Source: Arcuatula senhousia
Taxonomy: Eukaryota > Mollusca > Bivalvia > Mytilida > Mytilidae
Assembly (NCBI GenBank): GCA_963971305.1
Contig: OZ020308.1
Span: 34,501,275-34,565,274 of the forward strand
Reading direction: 5' to 3'
DNA length: 64,000 nucleotides
The position numbers were made by a program, and so were the translations under genes. The notes below the pieces were generated by a model. The model made no database searches. It saw only the letters and a list, made by a program, of their open reading frames with translations, and was not told where the DNA came from. Positions 1-12,025 of the stretch are shown here, piece after piece (position 1 is the stretch's first letter; every line of letters begins with the position of its first letter).

Positions 1-830
1 CAAATCTTTGTATTGATTAAATGTACACATGATACACTGTATTAAAACCTCTGAATATAAGTTTTCTTTCACTTTAAGTAATTATTTTTTAATTGTATTT
101 GAAAAAAATCAAATACTTTTCAAAAATCAGTGTAATTGCAATGTAATGTAATTGGAAAAAATGCAATGTAATTGAAAGTATTTATTAATTACTTTTGAAA
201 GTAATTGAACCCAACCCTGTTCACTTACATGAAAATCTAATTTTTGTCGCCACACATTACATATCTTCAACATGTTCAAAGCCGCAGCAAGGCATAGGTA
301 CAGTACAGTAACCTATTGTAACTTTGTTTAATGCAATGTAATGTACATGTACCAGAGAATTTATAGCAGCAACATTAACGGTCCTGGCTTGGTACATTAC
401 AAATGAAAATTGCAACAACAACTATTGGTTTACCGTTACAAATACACATTGTAATATAAGAAATAACCAGCTGCTCAGAAAAGGTATGCAGGTCCTGCTT
501 TTTGCAACATCTTTTTTTCTGCAATCACTAAACGATGAAGTTGATGAAAGGGATATAAATTCAAAATGTATACCCTGCTTGAAAAGTGGGGGGTATATAG
601 TGATAGGTGTGTATTCGTCAGTGTGTCCTTCCGTTACACCTCAGGGTACCCATCTCTTATCCGTAACTCCTGCTTAATCCAATGATATTCATGACACTTT
701 CACACAAATCTTTTTGACATAATATACATGTAGATGTGCATCTCCTATTTAAAAATTTGTTCATAATGATTTTTGGGGTTTCCCATAGCAAAACATGGAC
801 TTAGCTGTTTGACTACAAAATACAATACCA
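1..830. other. AT-rich non-coding DNA with a degenerate dispersed repeat
   Basis: No gene seen. From about 560 to 780 runs a degenerate dispersed repeat (cues: 'GTGTCCTTCCGTTACACC', then 'TTCATGACACTTTCACACAAA', then 'GTAGATGTGCA'). The same cues recur at about 985-1120 and 56370-56510. The sequence upstream of 560 is simple AT-rich DNA with ATGTAATG-type short repeats. Confidence 0.4.
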
Positions 831-839
831 AAACAAGTA

Positions 840-962
840 TTAAACGGTTAATTTGGTTATGCTGTATATTGATATTTCAAGGAGTAACCTCTCATCAGCA
901 GCATTTGAATCAAAACATTGGAAGATCAATAACCAAAAATTATTGAATTGAAAAGTACATTG
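840..962 (-). repeat. Solo fragment related to the 12.9-17.3 kb satellite
   Basis: This stretch carries the reverse complement of the satellite core found at 12.9-17.3 kb. It runs TAAACGGTTAATTTGG, then GATATTTCAAGGAGTAACC, then TCATCAGCAGCATTTGAATC, in the same order as the array on its other strand. It is one diverged partial monomer, and shows that the satellite family also exists as dispersed single copies. Confidence 0.7.
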
Positions 963-984
963 TCACACGACACATGGTATACGT

Positions 985-1822
985 GTACATCCTTTATCCG
1001 CAAGTCCTTCTAAACCCCTTGATGGATTTTCATGAAACTTTTACATAGTCTTTGTTACATGTACATAATGTCATGAATGTAGATGTGCACCTTCTATTTT
1101 AAATTTCTTCTGATTGATATTTAGGATTGGTGGTATTTATTTGTGAGTTTCTGATGATTTTTTCTATATTACTGCTTGTTATGTGAGCTGTGTCACATAC
1201 ACTTATTCCACATCTCATTAATTTCTATTTCATATTACAGTGTATATGCTCATATTCATTGTATGGTATAACATAGAGCTATAGGTTAACTTAGAATAGT
1301 ACAACATCCCCTTTTCTGTGTTAAATGATACAGGCACAAATTTGTTGTTTGTTCACATCCTGATGTATACATATAAATGTATGAAGTTTCATGATAATAT
1401 TGCCATACTTCCTTCATGGTAAAGTAACTTTAAAACCAGTAGGTAAACCTGACTTGGGTTAGACATGAACGCTATATAATCATGATAATATGCCCTCTAT
1501 TTTAATAGATATAGATATAACTGGCACTGTTTCTTTGCTTTGTTTTAATTTACTTCAATATTTATAACATGTACATGTATAGTGTGATTTTGTGTCATGC
1601 ATGTATACTCAATATTCCTTCATTTCTAAAGTTTCATCTATCTACATGTACATATATTGTATATATTCAGGTCATATAATGGTCTATAATGGAATAAAAT
1701 ATATAAAGAACACAGTAAAACATTGACATCTTCTTTAAATATATTAAATTTGACAAAAAAACATGATAAATGCTACAATGACATCCTTTGTAAGAGGTGA
1801 TTGTTCTCATATTCATTACTTT
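985..1822. other. Non-coding stretch; second copy of the 560-780 repeat
   Basis: About 985-1120 repeats the 560-780 motif series (a 'CGCAAGTCCTTCTAAACCC', 'CATGAAACTTTTACA', 'GTAGATGTGCACC' pattern). Bases 1185-1225 resemble the end of another dispersed family (see 11440-12025): 'GTGTCACATACACTTATTCC' followed by 'ACATCTCATT'. Nothing else is recognised. Confidence 0.35.
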
Positions 1823-3329
1823 TCACTGAAGTAAAGGAGGCAATAAGTTTGTCCAGGAAGTACAAATTACTGCCATTTGTTCTGCTAGATGAGCTTCTGA
1901 TAGTGGTCAAACAGAGTTTAAAATTTGAAAATTCTTGATTTGTCCCATTTTCATTTCCACCACAATTCTTGCTGATGCAATGTGTGTTGTCTTAAAAAAC
2001 TCTGTAGGTGACATTTGTTGTTTACTGGACACACGGGGTGGAACATTAAGGCCTATATCAGGTGGAAACAGATCTTCTATTGTGAATCCTTTATCAGCCA
2101 TAATGACATCACCAGGAGACAACTTGGGTATTAAATCATCCTGTTGTACTATGTGTCTATCTGAAGCATTTCCTCCCCATAATCTTGAAATGAAAGTGAC
2201 CATGCCATTTGGTGTTACTCCAACTAACAGTTTAAATGTATTGTGGTGCTTGTATTCAGACCATGTTAACCATTGAGATACCAGGGACGATGGTCTTTCT
2301 ACAAAAAACTCTGTACAGTCAATAACAATCCTTGTATCTGAGTGGTCGTTAAAATGACGTGGTAGATTAGCAAGAATCTGTTCTCTTGTTGGCCATGCAA
2401 TTAAACCTTTACTATGATCGTATATAAAATTTACCCAGGTGTTGATAATTTTTGAAACAGTTGTTTTAGAAACTCTGAAAATGTCAGCAAGGTGTTCTCG
2501 ATTTAATCCAAGTCGTAATCTCATGCAGGTCAAAAGAAATTCATCTATAGGTCTTAAGAACCTTTTCTTCCCTGGTTTTTCACAAACACCTTGATGATAA
2601 GGCCGATCCCCCATTGATCGTTTTTCTCCCTCCCAATAATTGAGATTGTCAGCTCCATGTTGAAAGAGGGTCATAAAAATAACCAAAATACTTTAAATGT
2701 TGGGAATCCAGTGTAAAATCGAATTTTACCATCGTCACTCATTATATCCTCATAAATCATACGTGGCAAATCACACTGAACAGCTGCTTCCTTGGTACTT
2801 GTTGCTGATTGCCCAACTTGAACTGATGCATCATTCAAAACTGTCTTGAATGTATTAGAGCTTTTTTCAAATGTCACTGGTTGGGCTGAACATTCTGATG
2901 TGTCAGTGGATTGTGTTATTTTCAAGGTAGGTTCAATTTGATTGTTTAAATTTTCAATGCCATAATCATTATCATTCATGTCTTTTGAGAGAGCAGTAGA
3001 TGTGTAAGATGTACAGTAAGAGACATTGTCATTAACATCATATTTTGTAAGTGGTCTTCTTTCTTTCACCACCTTTCTAGGCTTGGATGGAAATATAGTT
3101 GGTATTGACTCATCTGTAAATGGAGTTTCAAAATGGACGCTACAGATTCTTGAACTGTCGTTGATAACAAAATTAGCCCTGACATTGTTTATCCTACTGA
3201 TCCACTTTTCTTAATATGTGCTCTTTTTTCTGACATTGGAAATCTGTGCAGAATAACTTTAGATCCATCTTCCAATATGGTGTCTGAGGTATTACGGCAT
3301 AGAGGAACACAGCAATATTTTTCCCCATG
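1823..3329 (-). pseudogene. THAP-domain PIF/Harbinger-type (DDE_Tnp_4) transposase, broken
   Basis: Transposase of the HARBI1-like DDE_Tnp_4 family, which cuts and pastes DNA elements in the nucleus. Domains in order on the minus strand: a THAP zinc finger (3329 to about 3100, with C-x4-C near the start, a conserved Trp and a C-S-V-H pair); a Ser/Thr-rich linker; a helix-turn-helix (R-L-G-L-N-R-E-H-L-A-D-I-F near 2500); and a DDE nuclease with acidic residues in I-D-C-T-E-F, M-A-D-K-G-F and R-I-V-V-E-M. Three lesions are visible: a 1- or 2-nt indel in the THAP domain near 3210, a missing T in a T-run near 2683, and an in-frame TGA at 1907-1909. After that TGA, family-like C-terminal sequence runs on to a natural stop at 1823-1825. 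A splice acceptor (TTTATTTTTCAG) precedes base 3329, so a short first exon lies upstream. TIRs and a 3-bp target duplication were not found. Confidence 0.85.
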
Positions 3330-3630
3330 CTGAAAAATAAAAAAATAAAGAACAATCATTATACAAATATCACACTCTACATATAACATGTATAAGGTAT
3401 ATGTACATTGTCTATATAAAATAAAGAACATTTTTGTAAAAACAAACAATTGTCAACAGACTACATGTTTTTTTGTTTTTTTCTATATTTAAACATACAT
3501 GTATATAATACTAGTGTGGCCGCTAAAAGTATGTCTTGCCTGTCGGTACCATCACTGAAATCAACTACCTAAGCTTTCAATTCATGATATAAACAATGTA
3601 AACAAAAAGTGTCAGTAAACCTAATATCAG

Positions 3631-3973
3631 ATGCCTAGCTATTATACTTTTCAAGCAATTTATTGTCTTACAAAAAAATTTTCGGCCTGAAAAAAGACCT
3701 AAGTTCACAGTCACTGGAGCATGAAAATGGGGTCGGGTTCACACGTCATAGTAAAAATTGCATGACCATAACCTTAACTGTCTGTATACCCAATATCATT
3801 GTACACAAAAGTCTTACAAAAATGTGTTTGGCATGAAAAAAAGACCTAAGTTCACAAAGTCACTGGAGCGTGAAAATGGGGTCAGGGTCACACAGCATGG
3901 ACCATGATGCCTAGCTATTATACTTTTCAAGCAATTCATTGTACACAAAAGTCTTACAAAAAAATTTACGCCG
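3631..3973. repeat. Short direct repeat, about 2.5 copies
   Basis: A motif block (GCCTAGCTATTATACTTTTC, then GTCTTACAAAAA, then GACCTAAGTTCACA, then CACTGGAGC, then GAAAATGGGGTC) appears at 3631-3760, again at about 3785-3905, and its first half again at 3906-3973. It lies just upstream of the Harbinger remnant and could be part of it or a separate element. Confidence 0.6.
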
Positions 3974-4324
3974 CCACTGTCGCCTCCGCCAGAAAGTAAT
4001 TAGTAATACCTATGTCTCGCCTTTTATGGTTGCAGGCGAGACCAAAACTATAGTTGTGTATCCTATTAATTGAAAAAAATTAAAATAATATGATGATGTT
4101 TACTTTTTGTTAAGCTTTACAAAAATTCATATAAATTCCTGCCAGTTTAGCATGCACACTGTTACAATTTTTGTTTATATTAAATCATTTATTTACTGGA
4201 GTCACTGTGGTTCAAAGAAATGTACATGATGACGAAAGTATTGAAGCTACTCCAAGAAGAAAAAGGACAAAGGTGTACTTTCTTTTAGCATCCCTAATTT
4301 GTCTTCACAAACCTGCTGTGTTTT

Positions 4325-4462
4325 GTGTAACTACCGGACCCCGAGATCGCAATGGAAGGGGGAGGTTAGGCGCGCCTTAAAACCTGGTTTAACCCACCAT
4401 TTCTTTTGAAATGACTGTACCAAGTCTGACAGGACCATTGCGATCTTTGAGTGACCGAATAC
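4325..4462. repeat. Dispersed repeat R1 with inverted ends
   Basis: About 115-135 bp bounded by GATCGCAATGG and CCATTGCGATC, with the core AAAACCTGGTTTAACCCACC and GAAATG-CTGTACCAAGTC. Copies recur at about 17373-17462, 18497-18603, 27785-27890 and 27957-28062. The palindromic ends suggest a small MITE or structured retroelement. Confidence 0.65.
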
Positions 4463-6050
4463 TTTTGGCACATATCTGTATTCTTCAAATTTTACCATTT
4501 TAATTTCTGAAACCCCCTAACCTTGATACATTTTGTAATTTTCATGTAGATCTGAAGACAAAACAGAACCACCCTTTTGGTCTTCAGTAGAACAGTTGTC
4601 AGAAACCCCTTTCAAAAATTTCTTGTTCATGTTGCCACATTTCTTAAAATGTGGCAACCCCTACCTACACTTGTTTATTGAAGTCAGGGCTGCCAAATTT
4701 CTGACTTTTTATTATTTCAGTGATGGATCGGCACATTTGTTTTGTGTGTGTTTTTTTTTTCAAAACTTGTCATGTCATTGATTAATTTTAAATAGTTTAT
4801 ATTTCTTCAGCATAATTACGCTGACTGCATAACATTTTGTGACTTTTTAAGGTATAAACATAAAGCCGCCCTTTATATATTACCTTTACGCCTTATTTTG
4901 CTATGTTACATTTAGATTGTTCATATTGTTTGCAAGGTTACGCATCTTTGAAGGTAAGCGCTATAAGCAAACCACTGAGGGTTCCGGTGGTTTTCGGCAA
5001 ATTCCGACGACAATGTTTTTCTTTAAATTGTGAATAAAATGTGATTTTTTTTATAATTACTTTCAAATGATTTAAAAGTTGTTATTAAAACCAATAAAAT
5101 AAATAAATAAATAAATGAGAATGATATTTTTTTAATTGAAAAAAAGACCCGCCTCGCACATGCGCATCATCTACCAGGGAACGGCATGGCCGCTGAAAAT
5201 AAATGGACAATATAAAGCCAATAATATTCTGAAATGCGCCTATGTAAGAGAATTACACGTTATAAAAGGACTGAAAATGGTATCTTCATATAATTATCTT
5301 TTCAATTTATCACTGACAACTGTTGAAACTTGTGTTTTCCTCTGTTTTAAAGTTTCAAATTGCCACACGACCAAACGCAGAACGTCTTGTACAATATTTT
5401 GTATTCCTTGTTCGGGTATATTTTAAAAAGCCTTTACTTTTAAGTTGTCATATTACTGTACTTCTGCTTTATTCCTAATTTACATCCGAAGATCAGAAAA
5501 ACTGCAAATGTAAGAAAAACGGGGTACAGATGTATGTAAAATTGGACGAAGGCTCTGAATATAACAGTAGAAGGAAATATACTTATGCCCATGACACTTG
5601 TGTTGGTTCCAGGTGAAAAATAGGCCAGCTGAGCTTGTTTGCAAAAGTCCATTCAACAAAGACTTCAGAAACCCATCATTGGGTCAGGCTATTTGCCCAC
5701 AAAGCCACTGGGATTTGTGCTTTGTGTCCCAGGTGGTTGAAATGGGCAGCCATGTTTCAATCAATTTTAGGGTTGTCTGGCTAGAAATTATTATTATTAT
5801 AAGGAACCCATAACTGCAAACTGTAGCAATGCACTGTGTTTGGAAAAATGTCACATAATTGCATGTTAAAGATCCCTGCCACAGGGCTCCATCTAGGTGT
5901 TTAAGGCTAAAAAAAATATATGTCTGTTTCCTGCTTCCCTACCTACCCTATAGTTTTTATTGGCATTTTGGAACATGCACCGTTAAAGTTGGGATTGCTT
6001 CCCCATTGACTCAATGTAAAATTATTCAAAAAAAAAAATCCTACCTACCT
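4463..6050. other. Non-coding DNA; one dispersed 60-bp core repeat
   Basis: No gene is supported. Bases about 4933-5000 hold, on the minus strand, a core 'GGAACCCTCAGTGGTTTGCTT' (given here in halves: GGAACCCTCAG + TGGTTTGCTT) followed by an AGCG..TTAC..CTTTGAA pattern. It is shared with 12166-12260 and with the minisatellite unit at 6.05-7.9 kb. About 5790-5900 resembles a fragment of a dispersed family ('TTAAAGATCCCT..GGGCTCCAT'). Confidence 0.4.
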
Positions 6051-7901
6051 ATGACATACTACCCTCGGTGGTTTGCTTATTATTATGACATACTGTTTGA
6101 TATACTACCCTCAGTGGTTTGCTGACTATTATGACATACTACCCTCAGTGGTTTGCTTACTATTTTGACATACTACCCTCAGTGGTTTGCTTACTATTAT
6201 GACGTACTACCCTCAGTGGTTTGCTTATTATTATGACATACTGTTTTGACATACTACCCTCAGTTGTTTGCTTACTTTTATGACATACTACCCTCAGTGG
6301 TTTGCTTACTATTTTGACATACTACCCTCAGTGGTTTGCTTACTATTATGACATACTGTTTGACATACTACCCTCAGTGGTTTGCTTACTATTTTGATAT
6401 CTGACAAAAATAAATAATAAACATGGTGGTTTTATGACTTGTGACATACTACCCTCAGTGGTTTGCTTATTATTATGACATACTACCCTCAGTGGTTTGC
6501 TTACTATTTTGACATACTACCCTCAGTGGTTTGCTTATTATTATGACATACTGTTTGACATACTACCCTCAGTGGTTTGCTTACTATTTTGACATACTAC
6601 CATCAGTGGTTTGCTTACTATTATGACATACTACCCTCAGTGGTTTGCTTACTATTATGACATACTGTTTGACATACTACCCTCAGTGGTTTGCTTACTA
6701 TTATGACATACTGTTTGACATACTACCCTCAGTGGTTTGCTTACTATTATGACATACTACCCTCAGTGGTTTGCTTACTATTTTGACATACTACCCTCAG
6801 TGGTTTGCTTACTATTATGACATACTGTTTGACATACTACCCTCAGTGGTTTGCTTACTTTTATGACATACTACCCTCGGTGGTTTGCTTATTATTATGA
6901 CATACTGTTTGACATACTACCCTCAGTGGTTTGCTTACTATTATGACATACTACCCTCAGTGGTTTGCTTACTATTTTGACATACTACCCTCGGTGGTTT
7001 GCTTACTATTATGACGTACTACACTCAGTGGTTTGCTTATTATTATGACATACTGTTTTGACATACTACCCTCAGTTGTTTGCTTACTATTATGACATAC
7101 TACCCTCAGTGGTTTGCTTACTACTTTGACATACTACCCTCGGTGGTTTGCTTACTATTATGGCATACTGTTTGACATACTACCCTCAGTGGTTTGCTTA
7201 CTATTATGACATACTACCCTCAGTGGTTTGCTTACTATTATGACATACTACCCTCAGTGGTTTGCTTACTATTTTGACATACTACCCTCAGTGGTTTGCT
7301 TACTATTATGACATACTACCCTCAGTGGTTTGCTTATTATTATGACATACTGTTTGACATACTACCCTCAGTGGTTTGCTTACTATTATGACATACTACC
7401 CTCAGTGGTTTGCTTATTATTATGACATACTGTTTGACATACTACCCTCAGTGGTTTGCTTACTATTTTGACCCTCTTCCCTCAGTGGTTTGCTTACTAT
7501 TATGACATACTGTTTTACATGCCACCCTCAGTGGTTTGCTTACTATTATGACATACTACCCTCAGTGGTTTGCTTACTATTATGACATACTACCCTCAGT
7601 GGTTTGCTTACTATTTTGACATACTACCCTCAGTGGTTTGCTTACAATTATGACATACTACCCTCAGTGGTTTGCTTATTATTATGACATACTGTTTGAC
7701 ATACTACCCTCAGTGGTTTGCTTACTATTATGACATACTACCCTCAGTGGTTTGCTTATTATTATGACATACTGTTTGACATACTTCCCTCAGTGGTTTG
7801 CTTACTATTTTGACATACTTCCCTCATTGGTTTGCTTACTATTATGACATACTGTTTTACATGCCACCCTCAGTGGTTTGCTTACTATTATGACATACTA
7901 C
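6051..7901. repeat. Minisatellite array, 34-bp unit with a 46-bp variant
   Basis: About 1.85 kb of tandem units. The basic unit is 34 bp (GACATACTACCCTCAGTGG + TTTGCTTACTATTAT). A longer form carries an extra 12 bp (GACATACTGTTT), and the two forms are interspersed irregularly, roughly four dozen copies in all. Sporadic variants include TATTTTGAC for TATTATGAC and TTATTATT for TTACTATT. One non-repeat break sits at about 6397-6440. All frames are interrupted, so it is not coding. Confidence 0.97.
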
Positions 7902-8843
7902 TTTACAAACAAAAAATCTGATGTATTTTGCTTACACCCCTGAACAAAATTGAAAAAAATTAGGCCCACAATTTTACTTGCCAGACAGCTCATAGAATTT
8001 TTAATCTGCTTCTTGAGCAGTATTATGAGCATATACTGCTCCCCAGTATGGTATGGTTTCATATTATTTTCTGTACTTTTTTTAATTTTGTTGCAGTTGT
8101 TAAAGAAATAAAACTTATCAGTATAATTGCTTTGAATTTGTTATGGTTTGTGTTGTCTGCCTTTACTCAGTAAATGACCTGCAAGACCCAGTAGTAAGTG
8201 TGTTGTAAAAGAAACTGTTCTGGTCAGAATTTACTGAATGAAAAATTCATACTTTTTTCAGATTTCTCATCAAACTCTAATCCCAACCTCTTGATATTTG
8301 GTATGCAGCATTTGATTGTGCTTTCGTACTTATGAATTGATTTCAGATCTGTTGCTCTTCTACTTCCTGATTAATAAAATCTGGTCATTTTTTTACTTTG
8401 ACAGACTTTATTAGTTCTATTATAAATCATGGACTTCGGATTCAAATATATAAATGGCGAAAAAACATACATAAGACCATCTCAGTTTTAAAAGTTAACA
8501 GTTATTAACAGTGTGAATCTTTTAATGTTGAACACAAAAGTCTTGGAAAAGAGGTTGAAATAGAAATATCAACACTGAATTGAGTATTGAAACGGGAAGT
8601 AATGTGTTTCATCAGGTGAGGTGTGAGCAAATACAAACAAAAACAGACAACAAAGGAATATACTGTTAAGACTTGTGATTTTAAGAAATTGGACCATAAC
8701 TTACAACGATGATTTAAAACCTACACCATAATTTTCAAGCAAGACTGAAATTTCAAAAAGAAAATGTTTTAAATGGTAAAAAACCTATGAATTTCTAAAC
8801 AAGCTACTGAATAGATGTTTCATACAACCATAGAATAAATAAG
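7902..8843. other. Non-coding spacer
   Basis: No gene, RNA or clear repeat is recognised here. It is AT-rich with stops in all frames. Confidence 0.5.
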
Positions 8844-9002
8844 GGCCATTCCAGAATAAAAGGTGGTTGGGGGGCACTCTTTTCTTTACCCCACCACCCA
8901 TTAAAAATTAATTGTTATTGTTTCTTCATAAAATATTTAATGTTATAGAAGTTACTCCCGACCACCCCCCCCAAAAAAAAACCATTTAATTCTGGAACAG
9001 CC
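8844..9002. mobile_element. Small hairpin MITE, about 159 bp
   Basis: The left end reads GGCCATTCCAGAATAAA then GGTGGTTGGGGGG. The right end, read on the minus strand, is GGCTGTTCCAGAATTAAA and then a G-rich run followed by GGTGGTCGGG. The two arms (about 35-45 nt each) face one another across an AT-rich loop. This is the layout of a non-autonomous MITE; its superfamily is unknown. Confidence 0.65.
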
Positions 9003-9117
9003 ATAATATACATTTACAGGTCTGAAAAATATGGATGAATTTATGAGCATTCTTGCCATTAAAAGCTAAAGAATTCATCTTATCTGATCTTGGACCCATG
9101 AGGAAAAGACTGAATTA

Positions 9118-10594
9118 ATATATATGTTACAGTAAATTCGTGTAATCAGTAAATACGTGAATTTCCTAAAGCTATCAGTAAATTTGTGTATTTACTGGGT
9201 GATTTAGGAAATACATTTACTGATTTTTCTTGTACATTTTACACGTATTTACTGGACATGGTTGGTGAAACCAATTGTAGAATATAACTTCAATTTTAGG
9301 TTTAAAACATCAAATTTTGTTTCTGTTTAACAAATATTTAAGGGCTTGATTAGATTTTACAAGCTTTTTGGTAATAATATATATAATATATTTTTTATAT
9401 TAAGCTTTGTGAAACCCTTTTTTTTTAAGAGGCGATGTACTTCCCTAATAATGCGCAGTGGCGCTCAGTTTGTCAACAAAAAGTCGTATATAAAGCGCTC
9501 AGAACCTGATGTCGGGCCTGGCCGTTTGCTCAAAGAGCGACTAAGACATGTTCCGAAGGCGGTAGATATTGGGTGGCCCTGCCATAATGAATTCCGGGGT
9601 TTCAGGGTATAATGGGAAAAACCTGATCCCAAACCATAGTACAGCATCTTGTTGGGAAATATGTCATGTTTTTCGCCGGCTGAAGAACCCTTACTACAGA
9701 TCTCAATAAAAAAATATGTTCCCTAGGAATCTCCTGCAGGAGGCTAATGATTACATCTTGCTACCCATCCCTTCATCCCGGATTGGCCTTGTGTTCCAAA
9801 TATCCTCCATTTCATCACCATTTTCATGTTCATTTTGTCATCCCAGTCGAACACGTGCTGCTAGTTTCTGTCAGTATTGTTAATGAATGAAAATTGTCTT
9901 ATGAATTATTGTCTTACAAAATGAAACAATCAACAATTTACTTCATAAAAAAACAGGTTGAATTAGAAACAAAATGGATATTAACCATAATTAAGTGAGT
10001 GAGTGAGGTGTTGTTTTAGGTCCTTGCAACACTATATAGTTTATTTAAAGGCAATGAACATGAAAAAATTATAACATGAACATGAAATGATGATGAAAAA
10101 TATGGGGATGGAGTTGGAAAAATAGGAACAGGATAAAGGGCATGGAGCCCACAAATGGATCTTTTACATGCATAAAACTGACAACTGCCGCCCTATTCAG
10201 CCACCTAGGGTACACACTTGGTCTATCAATCAGAACTATTAACCAAAAAGCTATTAAGAACATGTAACAGAATTGAAATTAATGAAAACATGTACAAGTC
10301 ACAAACATGTCAAATTTGTGAAGAATAGTAAAATGCTAAAACATTGTTTTTGTATCAACTTTATAACAAATTTGACAAAGAAATTACTTTAATATCTACA
10401 AAGGTTTATTTTCCAAAATAAGTATTAGTAAAAACGTGTAAAATCTCTTCAAAAGTTTAGGAAATTCATGTATTTACTGACCATTTTTAGTAAATACATG
10501 TATTTACTGGATGCCTTAGTAAATTCACGTATTTACTAAATTTCAGTAAATATGTGTATTTACTGATTACACATATTTACTGTAACATATATAT
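9118..10594. mobile_element. 1.48-kb element bounded by AGTAAATAC-rich inverted repeats
   Basis: The left boundary ATATATATGTTACAGTAAAT continues with ..GTGTAATCAGTAAATA. The right boundary at 10594 is its reverse complement (TATTTACTGATTACAC..ATTTACTGTAACATATATAT). Both arms then run into short tandem AGTAAATAC/GTATTTACT repeats: about 120 bp at 9128-9250 and about 165 bp at 10425-10590. The interior carries two SINE-like pieces (about 9495-9850 and 9990-10265) and no transposase ORF. It is a non-autonomous or foldback-type element. Confidence 0.7.
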
Positions 10595-11083
10595 CCTGGT
10601 TGAACATTGGAAGATAGCCTGCATATTATTTTCTGTTGCATACAACACAAATACTTGGTCTTGGGTTTGGAGGTCCATACCAGGGACAGCTTGGGCTTTG
10701 AGTTTAAATGATTTATTAAGATATTTATTTTATATTGGAATAAATACTATATAGGGGTTCATATTTTTATTAGCCCTCTTTTTGGACTGCTGTGGAATTT
10801 TAATTTAATTTATTATTGCAAGGCCACGTCATTTTGACATATTGTTGTAAAGTAATGGCGTTTGAGTGGAAACTTCATTGTACCTTCACTATTAATGCAA
10901 AAGTTGTCTTTGTTAGAGCTTTTGCAGTTTATATATCTAGTGGTAGTTTGAATTTCATGCTCATTGATTTTGTCTTCACACTCTTTGAACGAATTTAAAA
11001 CGTATACATTTTCAGCCATTGCATTATTCATATTTTGCCGCTTCTGAACTTTTATTTACGCTGACGACGCTGTTGCATAGCAA
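10595..11083. other. Non-coding spacer
   Basis: No supported gene. The small ORFs on both strands at 10813-11031 overlap each other and show no family features. Confidence 0.4.
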
Positions 11084-11369
11084 CTAATTAGTGAAGTCGT
11101 TTACTAAGTTTTATCATAAATATCTATACCTTATTGGAAAATTTAACTGTACACGACGACTTTTGATTGTAAAGGGAATATCCCATCCAGATTTCTACGG
11201 TAATGTTGTTTATAGAGCAAATAAATTCAAAAACAATCCCTTGGGAATGCAAAATTGGCTTAAAACTTTATTAAATAAAGGTTATGAAATGGATATTTTA
11301 GTAAAATCTTTGAATTTAGTCTTCTTTGGTAAAAATATTGATAATTTGATACTTACTTTAAAATGTTAA
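11084..11369 (+). pseudogene. C-terminal scrap of a reverse-transcriptase ORF
   Basis: About 92 residues with the pattern F-T-K-F-Y-H-K-Y ... L-I..G-I-S-H-P-D-F-Y-G-N-V-V-Y ... L-L-N-K-G-Y-E. It resembles the C-terminal tail seen after the RT domain in invertebrate Penelope-like and related retroelement ORFs. There is no RT core, nuclease or start context here. It is most likely a truncated copy. The assignment rests on motif memory and is tentative. Confidence 0.45.
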
Positions 11370-11439
11370 TTGCCTTTTTATACTTATGTCATTTTTGAGC
11401 ATTACAGCGGTCAAGTGTGTCGGTTTTGTGTGATGATGC

Positions 11440-12025
11440 ATCATCAAATCAAGTGTTTGACGTGTTGTGTCGGATTTAAAATCGACATACTTGATTTTTT
11501 TACATCAGTCGATGGATGCTTCTTAGCTAGCTGTCAGTAACTTCGAGTGTTCTCAAGAGAGTATCTTTACGTCCCGTTAATTACCTGTTGTCCTTTTGTC
11601 TCAGATACTCTCTTGTTGAATTGAACTTCTATCGATTTGATTTTTACTGTGTGTTAGTTTGTGCTTTGTTATTGATTATCATTAGGGGGAAGGTTGGCGC
11701 CAAAAAACTAGTTTAACCCCGCCACATTTTAATGTGCCTGTCCTAAGCCAGGAATCTTTATCAAAGCTTATGTTTGTATTTAGTCGAATTTTTGTTAATT
11801 GTTTTTTGTCAAGAAGAGGGTCTTTCAATGCACTTTGGGATTGGGCTTGAATCATATGTATTTTATTTTCAATCCAGGGGCCAATTGAAAAACAGCGAGC
11901 AGCGACCGCTGGTCACATTGAAGGCTGCTGGCTGTTTTCCATTGTGGATATTTAAAATATACGTTTATAATGTAGGTTGTGTCGCGTACACTTATTCCAC
12001 ATCTCATTTTCTTCTATAAGACGCC
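11440..12025 (+). repeat. Dispersed repeat R2, copy 1 (copy 2 at 55140-55740)
   Basis: About 585 bp matching 55140-55740 in order: 'GTTTGACGTGTTG' and 'AAATCGA..TACTTGATTTTTT'; then a 'GTTGG(C/A)..CCAAAAA.CTAGTTTAACC' core with 'CGCCACATT..TGT.CCTGTCCTAAGC'; then 'AGCGACCG.T.GTCAC'; then 'AGGTTGTGTCGCGTA'. Both copies are in + orientation. It is an old transposable element with no intact ORF. Confidence 0.75.

Noticed and set aside
4171..4270. Possible exon with a Lys/Arg-rich peptide before a GTGTAC donor
   Set aside because: Acceptor and donor are both weak and there is no partner exon or known family.
6051..7901. CRISPR-like spacing in the minisatellite
   Set aside because: Units are contiguous with no unique spacers and the DNA is eukaryotic.
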